Part shown: positions 1 to 29,121 of the stretch, piece by piece
Position numbering within the stretch: the stretch's first letter is position 1
Layout: each line of letters starts with the position of its first letter
Assembly (NCBI GenBank): GCA_018105865.1
Contig: CM030832.1
Span: forward strand, 10,380,156 to 10,444,155
Reading direction: 5' to 3'
Source: Metaphire vulgaris
Lineage: Eukaryota; Annelida; Clitellata; Crassiclitellata; Megascolecidae
Length of the DNA stretch: 64,000 nt
Made by a program: the position numbers and the translations under genes
Notes under the pieces: model-generated
Database searches by the model: none
The model's input: only the letters and a program-made list of their open reading frames with translations
What the model was told of the DNA's origin: nothing

Positions 1-127
1 GCTGAACGCTGCTCCACCACCCTCTAGTGAGTAAGGCTGAGTCTACCTTAGGGCTCCTGTAGGAATCGAACCCGCGACCTTCTGCTCTGTCGTCTAGTGT
101 TGTTACCACTCTGCTAACTTCCAGCCC
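1..127 (-). mobile_element. tRNA-derived SINE, cut by the window edge
   Basis: Read on the minus strand, this has an RNA polymerase III split promoter. Box A (TTAGCAGAGTGG) is the complement of 106-117 and box B (GGTTCGATTCC type) is the complement of about 62-73, the spacing expected of a tRNA-like head. The tail runs off position 1. Part of the tail (around gaacgctgctccacca) resembles the SINE at 31800-32037. The missing tRNA fold and the dispersed relatives argue against a functional tRNA gene. Confidence 0.65.
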
Positions 128-273
128 CTAAAGTAAAGCACAATTGCTATTAACAATTATAGTTTGAAATAACCTAAAAATGTTGAAATATGAAAAGTCC
201 TTGCAAAATTGTGTTCCTCAATGTCTTTGAATTTATTTGCATATTATATAGCACACTGTTTTAATTGAATTAG

Positions 274-19636
<19,363 letters not shown>

Positions 19637-20040
19637 TTTTGCATTGGTGCATTGCCATTTTTATATAGCAGTATTTGTCATGGAGAGCTGCAATTTCACT
19701 GTGTCAGAGTTAATTTTAGAGCTGTCTCTTATTGTTCATGTGTTTGTTTTGGCTTAGCTGTAGAGTATTTTAGAGAATAAGTTTTAAAGCACTTTTCTTA
19801 GGTGACTTAAATATTGTCCAGCTAAACTTCATTTAGCTCGACAAAGGCTAACACGGGTACTTGGTTTCTTTTGGAGGAATGATTGAAAAGTTGGCTACTA
19901 AGTTGGTCAAATCCTATTAGTTTTTGCAAGGGTGATATCTCTAGCTTCCACAGAGTGTGATATGCACAATGATATGGCTACCAGTACAGTACTTGTATTT
20001 TTACTAATCCATAGCTAATTAAAATTGCCAATAAATGCTT
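19637..20040 (+). other. 3' untranslated region of the TEX14-like gene with candidate poly(A) signal
   Basis: The stretch is non-coding and AT-rich. The first convincing AATAAA downstream of the stop is at 20030-20035. From there to 21030 I see no gene, only AT-rich sequence with one TACCGGTA motif at 20215. Confidence 0.45.
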
Positions 20041-21030
20041 CAAATTTTAAAATTTTACATAAATTACTGCAGGGTCTAATGTTTTGTTAATTACTTTCAC
20101 AATGACTTTTTTGTTTGAATTTTATTGATATTATTTCACTGAACATTGGAGGTGATACAGGATGGAATCCTGTACAGTATAAGTACCGTATGTCTTGCAT
20201 ATAACTACCGGAACTACCGGTAAATCACTTTGTATTGGCTTGAGCAATTGCAATTAATTGGGTTTTCTGCTAAATAAAATTTTTTCAGTTGATTACATAT
20301 GCACTTGTAAAGGCAACAACTAATTCCAACAATTCCATATTTGTGACTTTTTGTCAGAGGGCAATGTTACAATTTCTTTTTTTACCATTCTTGTGATTTA
20401 AAGCGGTGTTGATGTTTTAGAAGCCATATAAGCTGTTGAAGTTTCATTGAAAAATTTGGTTTTAATATTTGTTTGCTCTTCTGTTGTTTGTTTGACTGAA
20501 CCACCAACTTCTATTACTTTGTCATACAATGAAGCATTTAATTTTACGACAGTTTAGCAAATGTTGGGTTTGTTGTTCACTTTGTTCTGTATTGTATTTT
20601 TAATAAGAGCTTTTGCAAATTGTTGGTCTCATTTGTTCATTAGTAATGGGGGTTGCTAGTTGGGCATAACATTCTAAGCAGTTAAAATGCATGCAAGCAA
20701 AAGCTACAAGGACAATGAATAAGCAGACCCTGGATATTTAGTCAACAGTAAATAACCAAAGAAAGCAGCAAGAACAAGTTAACAGATTTTTCATTCTGCT
20801 GTTTTCATTAAAGAGTTAATGGGCTCTTTCCTAGGTCAGACATTGTACAAGGCAGCACTGCAAAGGGATGGCATTTTGGTTTCAAAAATTGCAAGATATA
20901 ACAAATCTGCCAGCATAGTTATAAGTAATCAGTGTGATATATGTACAGTAGTATGGAAGGGGGAAATTCCTGGTCACTGAGGAAATGTCAACCTACCCCC
21001 TCTGGTAGTACTCAAATACCACCCTGCTAG

Positions 21031-21180
21031 CAGTGTTGGAGTGGTTGGAGGGGGTTGAACCCCCAGCTAACTTTGCAACCCTCAAAAAATTGCATATCGG
21101 GTACATGCAGTCTCTGTCATTCATTGAATTTCAGTCCTCAACCCCCCCCCCCCAGCTCAAATTACACAACTCCAACACTG
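21031..21180. mobile_element. 150-bp hAT-type MITE with 8-bp TSD
   Basis: The termini are CAGTGTTGGAGT and ACTCCAACACTG, perfect inverted repeats of 12 bp. They are flanked by CCTGCTAG at 21023-21030 and 21181-21188. The interior has no ORF and contains a C-homopolymer run. A related left end (CAGTGTTAGAGT, with the same gggttgaacccccagct interior) begins at 34249. Confidence 0.92.
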
Positions 21181-21459
21181 CCTGCTAGTAATAGTGCAGA
21201 GCATTACTATAGTGTATATGCAACCATTTCACTAAGCCAAAATTAAAGCCAATCAGCTGTCCTTGAACTAGTATACAAATTGTGATCTAAAAATTGCAGT
21301 AGAAAATGAATCACGAGGAAATAACTGGCACAGAACTTTGGAAACAAGAACATTTTAAAACTTGATTCATTTCCAAGTGAAAAATTTCAAAAGACAGTAA
21401 TCATTTGTAAAAATTGGATTAAGCAATTTGAACTTTCCTAGGAAATCCTCTTTTATACA

Positions 21460-21461
<2 letters not shown>

Positions 21462-21521
<60 letters not shown>
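21462..21521. repeat. (TA)n microsatellite
   Basis: Uninterrupted TA run in the intergenic region between the TEX14-like gene and PDAP1. From 21522 to 22429 I see nothing else beyond the probable PDAP1 3' UTR. Confidence 0.95.
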
Positions 21522-21524
<3 letters not shown>

Positions 21525-22429
21525 TTCTACATGAAAATTCTTACTTAAGTAGGCATCACTGATGAAAAGTCAAACATTGAAGGGGTGTGTAGAATTAAAG
21601 TTAAGCAACTGCCATATTTAGATGTACCAGCAAAAGTGCTCCAAATGGAAATTAATAATAACTGGGTTTTGGTTGGTTTAGTAGGATTTTGTGTGTTGAA
21701 AACTGCTGTCACTCATACAGCCCTCTACTCCAACTTCTGTTTGTCCATTACAGATATCTTTTATTCTACAAAAAATCAATTTGCAGTAAATGACATGCCC
21801 CAATGCAATGCAGATTTACTTCTAATCACCTCAAATTAGTGATAGGTCTCTTAACATATTGACATTTAAGATCTCAACTATGAGCTACATTGAATGGCAA
21901 CTGCTGAAATTGGTACCAAATATAGATATTGGTTATATTTACATAAAACAACTTACGATATTTTTATCTATTTCAAATGAAATTTCTTTTTTAAAACAGA
22001 CTATAAGATATATTTTATAAGCAGGAAGCCAAGATTCAACAAAACCATCTGAAACAGAACAGCATCCAAATATTTGAGAGTAGCTTGTTATATTTCTGCA
22101 AACACACTCCTACATAAGTGCCATTATTATACCTGCATTACTCTTAAATATCAAATCAATTAAAATACTTTTTAAACTGAAGGAAATTCCCTAATGATCT
22201 TATAAATTTGAATCTGACATAGTATATTATTACACTCTTTGTAAGCAAATACAGACACAGTTGGTTTCCACAATTGTTAACACAGTCCAGCAAAGAACAT
22301 CAGAAAATGACCATCACCAGCACTCCAAATAAGGAAGTGCCTGTGCTGACGGTGTAACAGATTTCCCTTTCTTTTACAACTTGCTAAACAGTTCAATGAT
22401 TAGCACGTTTAAGTTATTGTTGTAGACTG

Positions 22430-25400
22430 CTATTTTTTGTCTCCACCACCGGCCTTTTGCTTCTTGTCCAATAAGCGTTGTTCAGCAGCACTCTTCACTT
22501 CTTCTGCCACTATAGATTATAGATCAAACAAATGACTGCTTGTTGAATTTACAGTACATTATGAACGAAAATAATTTTACGGTTGGGGTCACCACATCAT
22601 GGGGAATTGAATTAAAGGGGTCGCGGCACTATAAAGGTTGAGAACCACTGTTGTAGACAGTAGCAAAGGGACAAGATAAGATACAAAATTAAAGCTCCTG
22701 GACATGGAACCAGATTATCCGAAAACTTACAAAATAACCAGACTACAACAGCAATAGTTGAAGCAAGTAAATAAATATTTTCTATAAACAAGTATTTCTG
22801 GCTTCAACAGAACAAGTAAAAAAATAATGAAGCTCCATTTTGTCAGAATAAGTAATCTTGGCAATTCAAAAGATGCTATTAAACTGCAAGTTCCATTCAT
22901 TCATGAAATAATGCTTTGTATGCAAACAAAGGAAATAAAGCTGCAACTTAGCAGAAAAATATAAAACTGACTATTTACTCAAAAGAATCAAAACAACCAT
23001 AAGCATCAGCTTTGCAAGCATGATTTTCTTAAACAGTCATGTGAAAATACTAGTTGGTGAAAAATACCTTTCTTTTCCTCCTCTCGTTTTTTGGCGGCTT
23101 CTTCCCTCTGCTTTCGTATCAGTGCTAAACGGGCAAGGTCAGAACGTGCCTCATCTGTTTTACCAGCCACGTGCATCTTCTGGTAACGATCCTTTGCTTG
23201 CTGCTTTTCTAACTCTTCTCTACAGCATACAGCACACGATAACTGTGTCTTTCACAAAATAATCATACAGTTATAACCATTTATGTTCCTAATTTACTAT
23301 GACCTTGCTTAGAATTCTAAGATTATGTTTGGTGTTTATATCGGTTCACAAAGTTCAAAATCTAAGAAATAGCAAACTCATTTATAAAAATTCATGTACC
23401 ACATCAATAGTATAAAATAAAATATTCACATACTTAACAATTTTATAATACTTTCTGTGCTGGAAATGAGTGCAAATGTTACGAATTTATAAAAGCTTCT
23501 ACTGCAAAGTAGAACTACCTCTCACTTTTATGCTAATTCCTGCAATAACTGCTAGGTATAATGATGACACAATTATATCTGCACTTAGCAACACAAAAAA
23601 TACAGCAATTTATGACAACAAAATGATGCAGGCTTTTCAAAAGCTTAAAAAAGCTACCTTTCTTTTCGTGATAAATTTGGTGCATCCGAGGAATCATGGG
23701 CTTCTACAGAAACAGATGTAACTTTTTGTGTTTTTGGTTTAATCCGATTTGGATTTTCGATCTCAATTAAATGAGATACACCCTTAGGCTTATCCTAAAA
23801 TACATTGATAAGAAATTCACTATACATAAGATGTACCTAAGAACAACATGCACACTGTTACATTGTGACAACTATAACAACAACAAAAACAGTCTCTTAT
23901 ATGTAAATAAGGGTTCTGGGGCAATTCGGAGACGGACAATTCGGGACAATTCGGAGCAGAGTTTCACTGAGTTTAAATAAATGCTAATCTCACCCCAACG
24001 GTTGCATGATAACAATTGTCGGTGCCTTCGATTGCAGACTGTTGTGCTAGATTACGAAAACCGGAAAGCAATCGAGTACTTAAGAGGATGTAGCCATAAC
24101 ATCAATTTATTGAATTAACTTCAATATTCATCGAACTTCAATACAAAATGCTCGGTATCATTATTTTTTAGTCATGAACTACTTATAATCATTTATAAAA
24201 CAGGTTGCATAACTTTATCGACATATTTTTAAACAGTCATATATATTTTGAAACAGTTTTACAACTTTATACAACTTTTGGGACGATATTAGCCCTTCTC
24301 CTACTAATTGTCCGCTCCGAATTGCCCGTCTCCGAATTGCCCGGTCACCGTAAATAAGACTCTTTAACTTATCTAATTGGAGCCAAAACTCCATTGTCTG
24401 ATCTGCAAATGAATTTTCTAAGCATTATGCAATACTGGTATAATTGTAGAATATTCATCACTACAAAAACAACTATAATTAAAATACATTAAATATACTA
24501 AGATATTATTCATCATTTAGCTTCAGGTTATAAAAACATGTTCAAACATTTACTGCATATTCAAATATTACAAACTAAAAAATGTTACATTGGCTACTAT
24601 AAATTAATAAAAATAATATTTTCTATAAAGAATATTTCAATATCTTCATATGTTACACATTTGCAAACTACTTAGGCCAGAAAACTTAAGTAATTGTGAT
24701 AAAAGAAACATAAGCAACACAGAATAAAACCTAAATAAAGGTATGACCTAAAAATTACTTCCTAACCGGTTCTGCTTCTTCCTCATCTTCTTCTTCCTCC
24801 TCCTCCTCCTCCTCTGCCTCATCTAACCCAGGAGGTAGTTCACCTGGTTTAGATGCCCTGGCAGCAGGCTCATCTTCAGCTCCTTCTTCTTCTTCATCAC
24901 TCTCTATGCCTTTCTTTGCCTGCACGATGATAAACAAAGAATATCACAATGCCAAACAAGTCCTGCAAGACTTTCAGCAATACTGCTAAATTTTCTAACC
25001 ATAATCTACAGGAAAACTAGATCCATACAAAAAACGTGATTATATACAAATAGTTATTACAAATTCCAATCCCTAAAATATAATTAGCATGGACCAGCTG
25101 CACTGGCAATAAAAAATGTAAATTTAATATTGCATAAGTTCACAATTCACAGCACAGAAAGACTCCTATACTTGGAATAAGTGACAAAATCTCAGTAAAG
25201 CTCTTAACACGCTGGCTGATGTTCAGTTTTGTTGTCAGATGCATCATAATGAAGTGCACTGTAAAGCAAACAGTGTTGCTTTTTCGATAATTGCAAAGCG
25301 AGCCAAGAAGGAAAGAGCTGTAATGTTCTTATATTTCAGCAAGACATGCATGTGACAAACCAAGCAGATGTCAAATAGATGTGCATGGTGTGAAGTGGAC

Positions 25401-27151
25401 ACAGTGCCACATCGGCAGACTAGTTTTCTTAAAACTGGCATTTGCCAACTGAAAAAGAAAGATCCTGGAGATAAGGCAAGGAGCAGCATTTTGGACAGAT
25501 AGAATACATTAGCTGCACAAGTCTGTAGTTCTGAGAAGCCATAATCAGACAAGTTGTTGGTTAACATCTCTGCTACATGTACATTTAACTGCCCACATGA
25601 CATGAAAAAATTGAATCTTCTTCATGTCTTTTCTGCCTTACCCCTCATGTAGCAGGACTCCTCTTCTAAATCACTTACCACACACTTGTTCCAGATGTTC
25701 TCTTTGTTAAACAATCAACAAATATCAGTCAATCGATCAATGTCTACTGTTTCACATCACCAATAATAATAATAATTGGTAATATCAAATTCTTAATACC
25801 CTCCATTCCTGCTGTTTTCTAGCTTTTTCGGCCTCTACTGCTAAATCATCTTCACTCGTAAAATGCCTATGACCTCCTTTGTGAGACTTTTTCTTTCCTT
25901 TATATGACAGAAACACAAAAGCAATTAAAATAAAGCAATAACTTTATTCACACAAATACATCAATTACAATCAATACACATACAAACACACACACACATA
26001 TATAACAATCCAATCTTCACTTTATACAAGTATCCCAAATACAGCAATGCACAGCAATATGCATTAAACCAATTTAAATTCCTTCACATAAAAATTACTA
26101 TTTATTACATTGTTAGAATAAGACAAAATTTAGGTACTTATCAGTTATCTGATGTCATGGCTGCCGTCATATATCCTTTAAAAAAAGTTGTGGCTCTGAA
26201 AAGGACCATTTAAGGTGGCATGAACTCCGCCAAGTAGGATTTGAGGTGATGGGTTAGGGTTTAGGGTTAGGTTTAGGGTTAGCGCTGGAAATTCGAATGG
26301 CATCAGATAACCGATAAGTACCAACATTTATTTATGAATTTGGGATACCAGAAAGGAATGTGGTAGCATTCAATAAAACAATAAAACGCAGGTCATTTGC
26401 GGTAACAGTAGCAATATTTACGTCCGTATAACCGGTCAAGAATTCTACCAGGATTACGATACTGCTAGCACTATACTCCATGTGCGTCTCCTAAGAGACT
26501 AAGAAGTTACTATAGACTGCACTTCTAATTTGAAATCCGTATCCCAATGTTTACGGTAATTATGCTGTACACTGTCGACTGTGCATGTATTCATACACTG
26601 CACACTGCCTATGATCGCCAGCGGTATTTAATACTTAACAAACAGTGTTGATGTTCTATACTATCGTGAATATGTATCACGAGAGACTATTAAAATAAAA
26701 GCAACGGTTTCGAACTCAACGGATGTGGCGACAATAAACAGTACGGTAAAACCGTGGGACGCCACCTCTAACCTCTAATCCAAATACCATTTACAATAAA
26801 AAAAATTTAAAAGAAGTTTTTATTCCCTTAGATACTACTCGTGAACTTTCCAAAGGTATATATAAAACGTGTTTAAAGGGTAGAGGTGGCGTCTCACGGT
26901 TTTACCAAACAGTACATTTCCATTAGAACAATCTCAACTAAACAATCGCTTTCTCTTTCCTAAAGATAATATCAAATTATATAGCGACTGTACATTTTCT
27001 TATTTAGAACGTGTCTTCAGAGTACAGAAATCGCCAATGTGATGTAACAAAAATAAGCGGCCATGACAGAGAAATCAAATTGAAATTTAAAAGATAAACT
27101 TTAATAAGAAAACTAATGAGTTATCGATCGACGACTGATACCTCTCGGCAT
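22430..27151 (-). CDS. PDAP1: PDAP1 / PAP1 family 28 kDa phosphoprotein, 209 aa, six exons
   Basis: Exons in transcript order: 27151-27142, 25897-25800, 24919-24767, 23794-23658, 23219-23068, 22509-22430, total 630 nt in phase. The protein starts [18 protein letters not shown], matching the Gly/Lys-rich start of the family. A mid-section is extremely acidic (Glu run at roughly residues 70-84). The core has LIEIENPNR and [18 protein letters not shown], the PP28 signature, and a Lys/Glu coiled tail ends in GGGDKK. In mammals this is a casein-kinase substrate associated with PDGFA; its molecular role is poorly defined. Exon 1 contributes only 10 coding nt, and the join ATGCCGAGAG / GAAAG gives the expected N-terminus. 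For exon 3 I chose donor GTTAGG at 24766 over GTAATT because only the former keeps phase. Introns host two MITEs and a SPIN-like transposon end. Confidence 0.95.
22530..22650 (-). mobile_element. SPIN-like hAT transposon end
   Basis: Read on the minus strand from 22650, it begins CAGTGGTTCTCAACCTTTA and continues with tgccgcgacccctttaat, gtggtgacccc and aaaattattttcgtt. This order matches my recollection of the 5' terminus of the SPIN hAT family. Only one end is present. TTGTAGAC at 22651-22658 is repeated at 22420-22427, but that span would contain the last PDAP1 exon and lacks a second inverted terminus. It lies in the last PDAP1 intron. Confidence 0.7.
23912..24349. mobile_element. 438-bp Mutator-like MITE with 9-bp TSD
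   Basis: Left end GGTTCTGGGGCAATTCGGAG and complemented right end GGTGACCGGGCAATTCGGAG form inverted repeats that continue with a second cggrcaattcgg unit. GTAAATAAG is duplicated exactly at 23903-23911 and 24350-24358. A 9-bp duplication with GG-starting termini fits Mutator-like elements. No transposase. Located in PDAP1 intron 23795-24766. Confidence 0.88.
26251..26282 (+). repeat. Short interstitial telomere-like (TTAGGG) tract
   Basis: GGGTTAGGGTTTAGGGTTAG followed by gtttagggttag: four TTAGGG-like units with extra T or missing G. It is in PDAP1 intron 1. Confidence 0.75.
26745..26906. mobile_element. 162-bp Mutator-like MITE with 9-bp TSD
   Basis: The inverted termini are about 34 bp. 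Left reads GGTAAAACCGTGGGACGCCA and continues cctctaacc; the complemented right reads GGTAAAACCGTGAGACGCCA and continues cctctaccc. AAACAGTAC is duplicated exactly at 26736-26744 and 26907-26915. There is no coding potential. It sits in PDAP1 intron 1, about 240 bp downstream of the start codon. Confidence 0.9.
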
Positions 27152-27331
27152 CTTTTTAATTTTTTAGAATTAAATTTTAAAATCTTTTTTCTTCAAGAAC
27201 GTTTCTTCATAATTCTTTAACATTAAAAGCGCATGCGCAGTTGACAGACGTTGTCTTCCGTAATTAAGGCAAGATGGTCAATGGATTGAATGGAACAAAC
27301 CATAGACAGTTGTTGTAGGAACATTAAGCAA
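27152..27331. promoter_or_regulatory. Bidirectional promoter, PDAP1 and sphingosine kinase
   Basis: The divergent start regions are under 200 bp apart. GCGCATGCGC at 27229-27238 is a perfect palindromic NRF1-type site, and AAGATGGTC at 27271 resembles a YY1-type initiator motif. A strong donor (GTAAGT) at 27332 ends a probable non-coding first exon of the kinase gene. An ATG at 27273 would open a 14-codon upstream ORF in that leader if transcription starts before it. No TATA box was seen. Confidence 0.6.
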
Positions 27332-27489
27332 GTAAGTAGAACCTTTCAATTTATGTAGATTTATCGTAAACATAGTTGTGACTACTCTGTTAGGGCGTGA
27401 GTCATTGCATAAAATTGATCAAAGTTTACTGTTGAAAGCATCTGGAAAATTTTAGTACCGGCTTCAGTATACTGTCTTCCTTTAAATTA

Positions 27490-27675
27490 CAGTGGTTCTC
27501 AAACCGGGGTCTGCGGTCGCCTATGACCATAGGGGACCTCCAAGCGGTTTCAGAGGGACCGTAAGGGATTGTTTTCTCAATATATCTTACCAGGGCTTTT
27601 TGGAGGTTGAGGGTGCCATCGGCACACCTTGCCATCCGGACACTGGATACCCTCGCTAGAGTCGCTACGCCACTG
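27490..27675 (+). mobile_element. hAT-like terminal fragments
   Basis: CAGTGGTTCTCAAACCGGGG at 27490 is a typical hAT 5' terminus. The block ends in GTCGCTACGCCACTG at 27675, the complement of a different hAT-type terminus. No matching 8-bp duplication was found, so these may be two overlapping relics. Kinase gene intron 1. Confidence 0.5.
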
Positions 27676-28424
27676 ATAAAAGTTGTCTAGACATCAATCG
27701 ATGGTACTCCAAATTCATCCGCAAAAGACCAGGTCATTCCAGAAATCAGTCAGTGGAGAACAGCAAGACAGGCTGTGGAGGAAATGCTATTTGGAAGAGA
27801 TGTGTTTTAAGCCTAGATCTGAGAACTCAGTTTATTGGTAGATCTGATAACCAGAAGGAGAGAGTTACAGATGTTTGGCCCATAAATAGAAAACCCCTCT
27901 TAAAAATTTCAGTGTTGATTCTATAGGTGCATTTGACAATAATGAATCAGCAAACCCTGCAACTGGGGCACACTCACGTGCGCGCGCGCACACACCACAT
28001 GATGCAAGTTGGTCACCTGCGGAAGGAAAGGTAGATAGGTGATCGCTAGTTGTTGCAGGCAGGTGACTGTCTTCCATTGTATTTAGGTAGGTTTTGCGCT
28101 AATTTAAGATTAGAATGTTTTAAATAATGTTGTGCTCAGGATTATGATCGCAATTGCGCATGGTGTTAATGACGTTAAATGTCAGGCAAATTAAGTGTGA
28201 ACTATCAAGTTCAGCGGGAGGCCCGCTTTAGGGAATTTTAGGTGCATTTGTGCCCCGGCAAACGATTAGTGGTTATGTGATAAACATTTGTCATGAACAA
28301 ATGTTAATTCAATCGCACTTTAGCGGTAACTGTTGAGTGAAGGGATGTAGTCCAAATTTCCAAAAGACCTGAGCATGTAGGCCTACTGCTTTTCTGCTTT
28401 TTATATTATTGCTTGTATACGGCA

Positions 28425-28443
28425 TTCATCATCATCGTCGTCG

Positions 28444-28498
<55 letters not shown>

Positions 28499-28650
28499 AG
28501 TTGCTTTCTGACAGCTCATTAGCGACAATAGCTAGACACGAAACTTCTCCATTTATCTTTTTCCGTTGTTAATCTCTTCCATCGATTACTGCTAACTGGT
28601 ATCTTTCAAAGTCTTCTTTGATGTTATCCATACACTTCATCCTTGCTGTT
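28425..28650 (-). mobile_element. LINE C-terminal fragment with (GAT)n tail
   Basis: Minus-strand peptide shreds (MDNIKEDFERYQ, KWRSFVSS-like) followed by a (GAT)n tract, plus-strand (ATC)n at 28434-28498, resemble the tail of the LINE at 15918-16262. Several stops and frameshifts. Upstream to about 28850 only degenerate sequence is seen. Confidence 0.5.
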
Positions 28651-29121
28651 TTAATTTTCCCCCTTCTCTCCTGTCTTCTTTGTATGTGTAGAATGCTTTA
28701 TACTGAACAATGAAATTGTTGATCTCAGAGGCCCATAGGTCACAGTTGCAACATTCCAGGTAAATTTGATTAATTTTTTTATCGATGGCCCAGTTTTGAA
28801 CTTCAAATGTGAACATTTTATTTGACAAACTAATTTATTATTATATTTTCACAGTAAACTTAAGTTACTATAAGGCATTGGTACATACATGGTTTATGGA
28901 TCCATATGTATATTTGCCTTTTAGGGTGTCTAGAAAATTTCCATGCCACTATATGACCAGTGTGCCCTCTCCCCCAATAAATATGTGACGGTAACCTGCA
29001 TTTAAAAAGTGTACTAATGTAAGTTCATTTGTTTATTTTCATAATTACATGTCACGATTTGTATTATAGAATGTATTTACACTTTTGTACCTAACACTTA
29101 TCTAGATTTTCAGTTTTCTTT

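Noticed and set aside
28430..28498. Regularly spaced trinucleotide array considered as CRISPR or satellite
   Set aside because: Plain (ATC)n microsatellite without spacers, in a eukaryotic intron.
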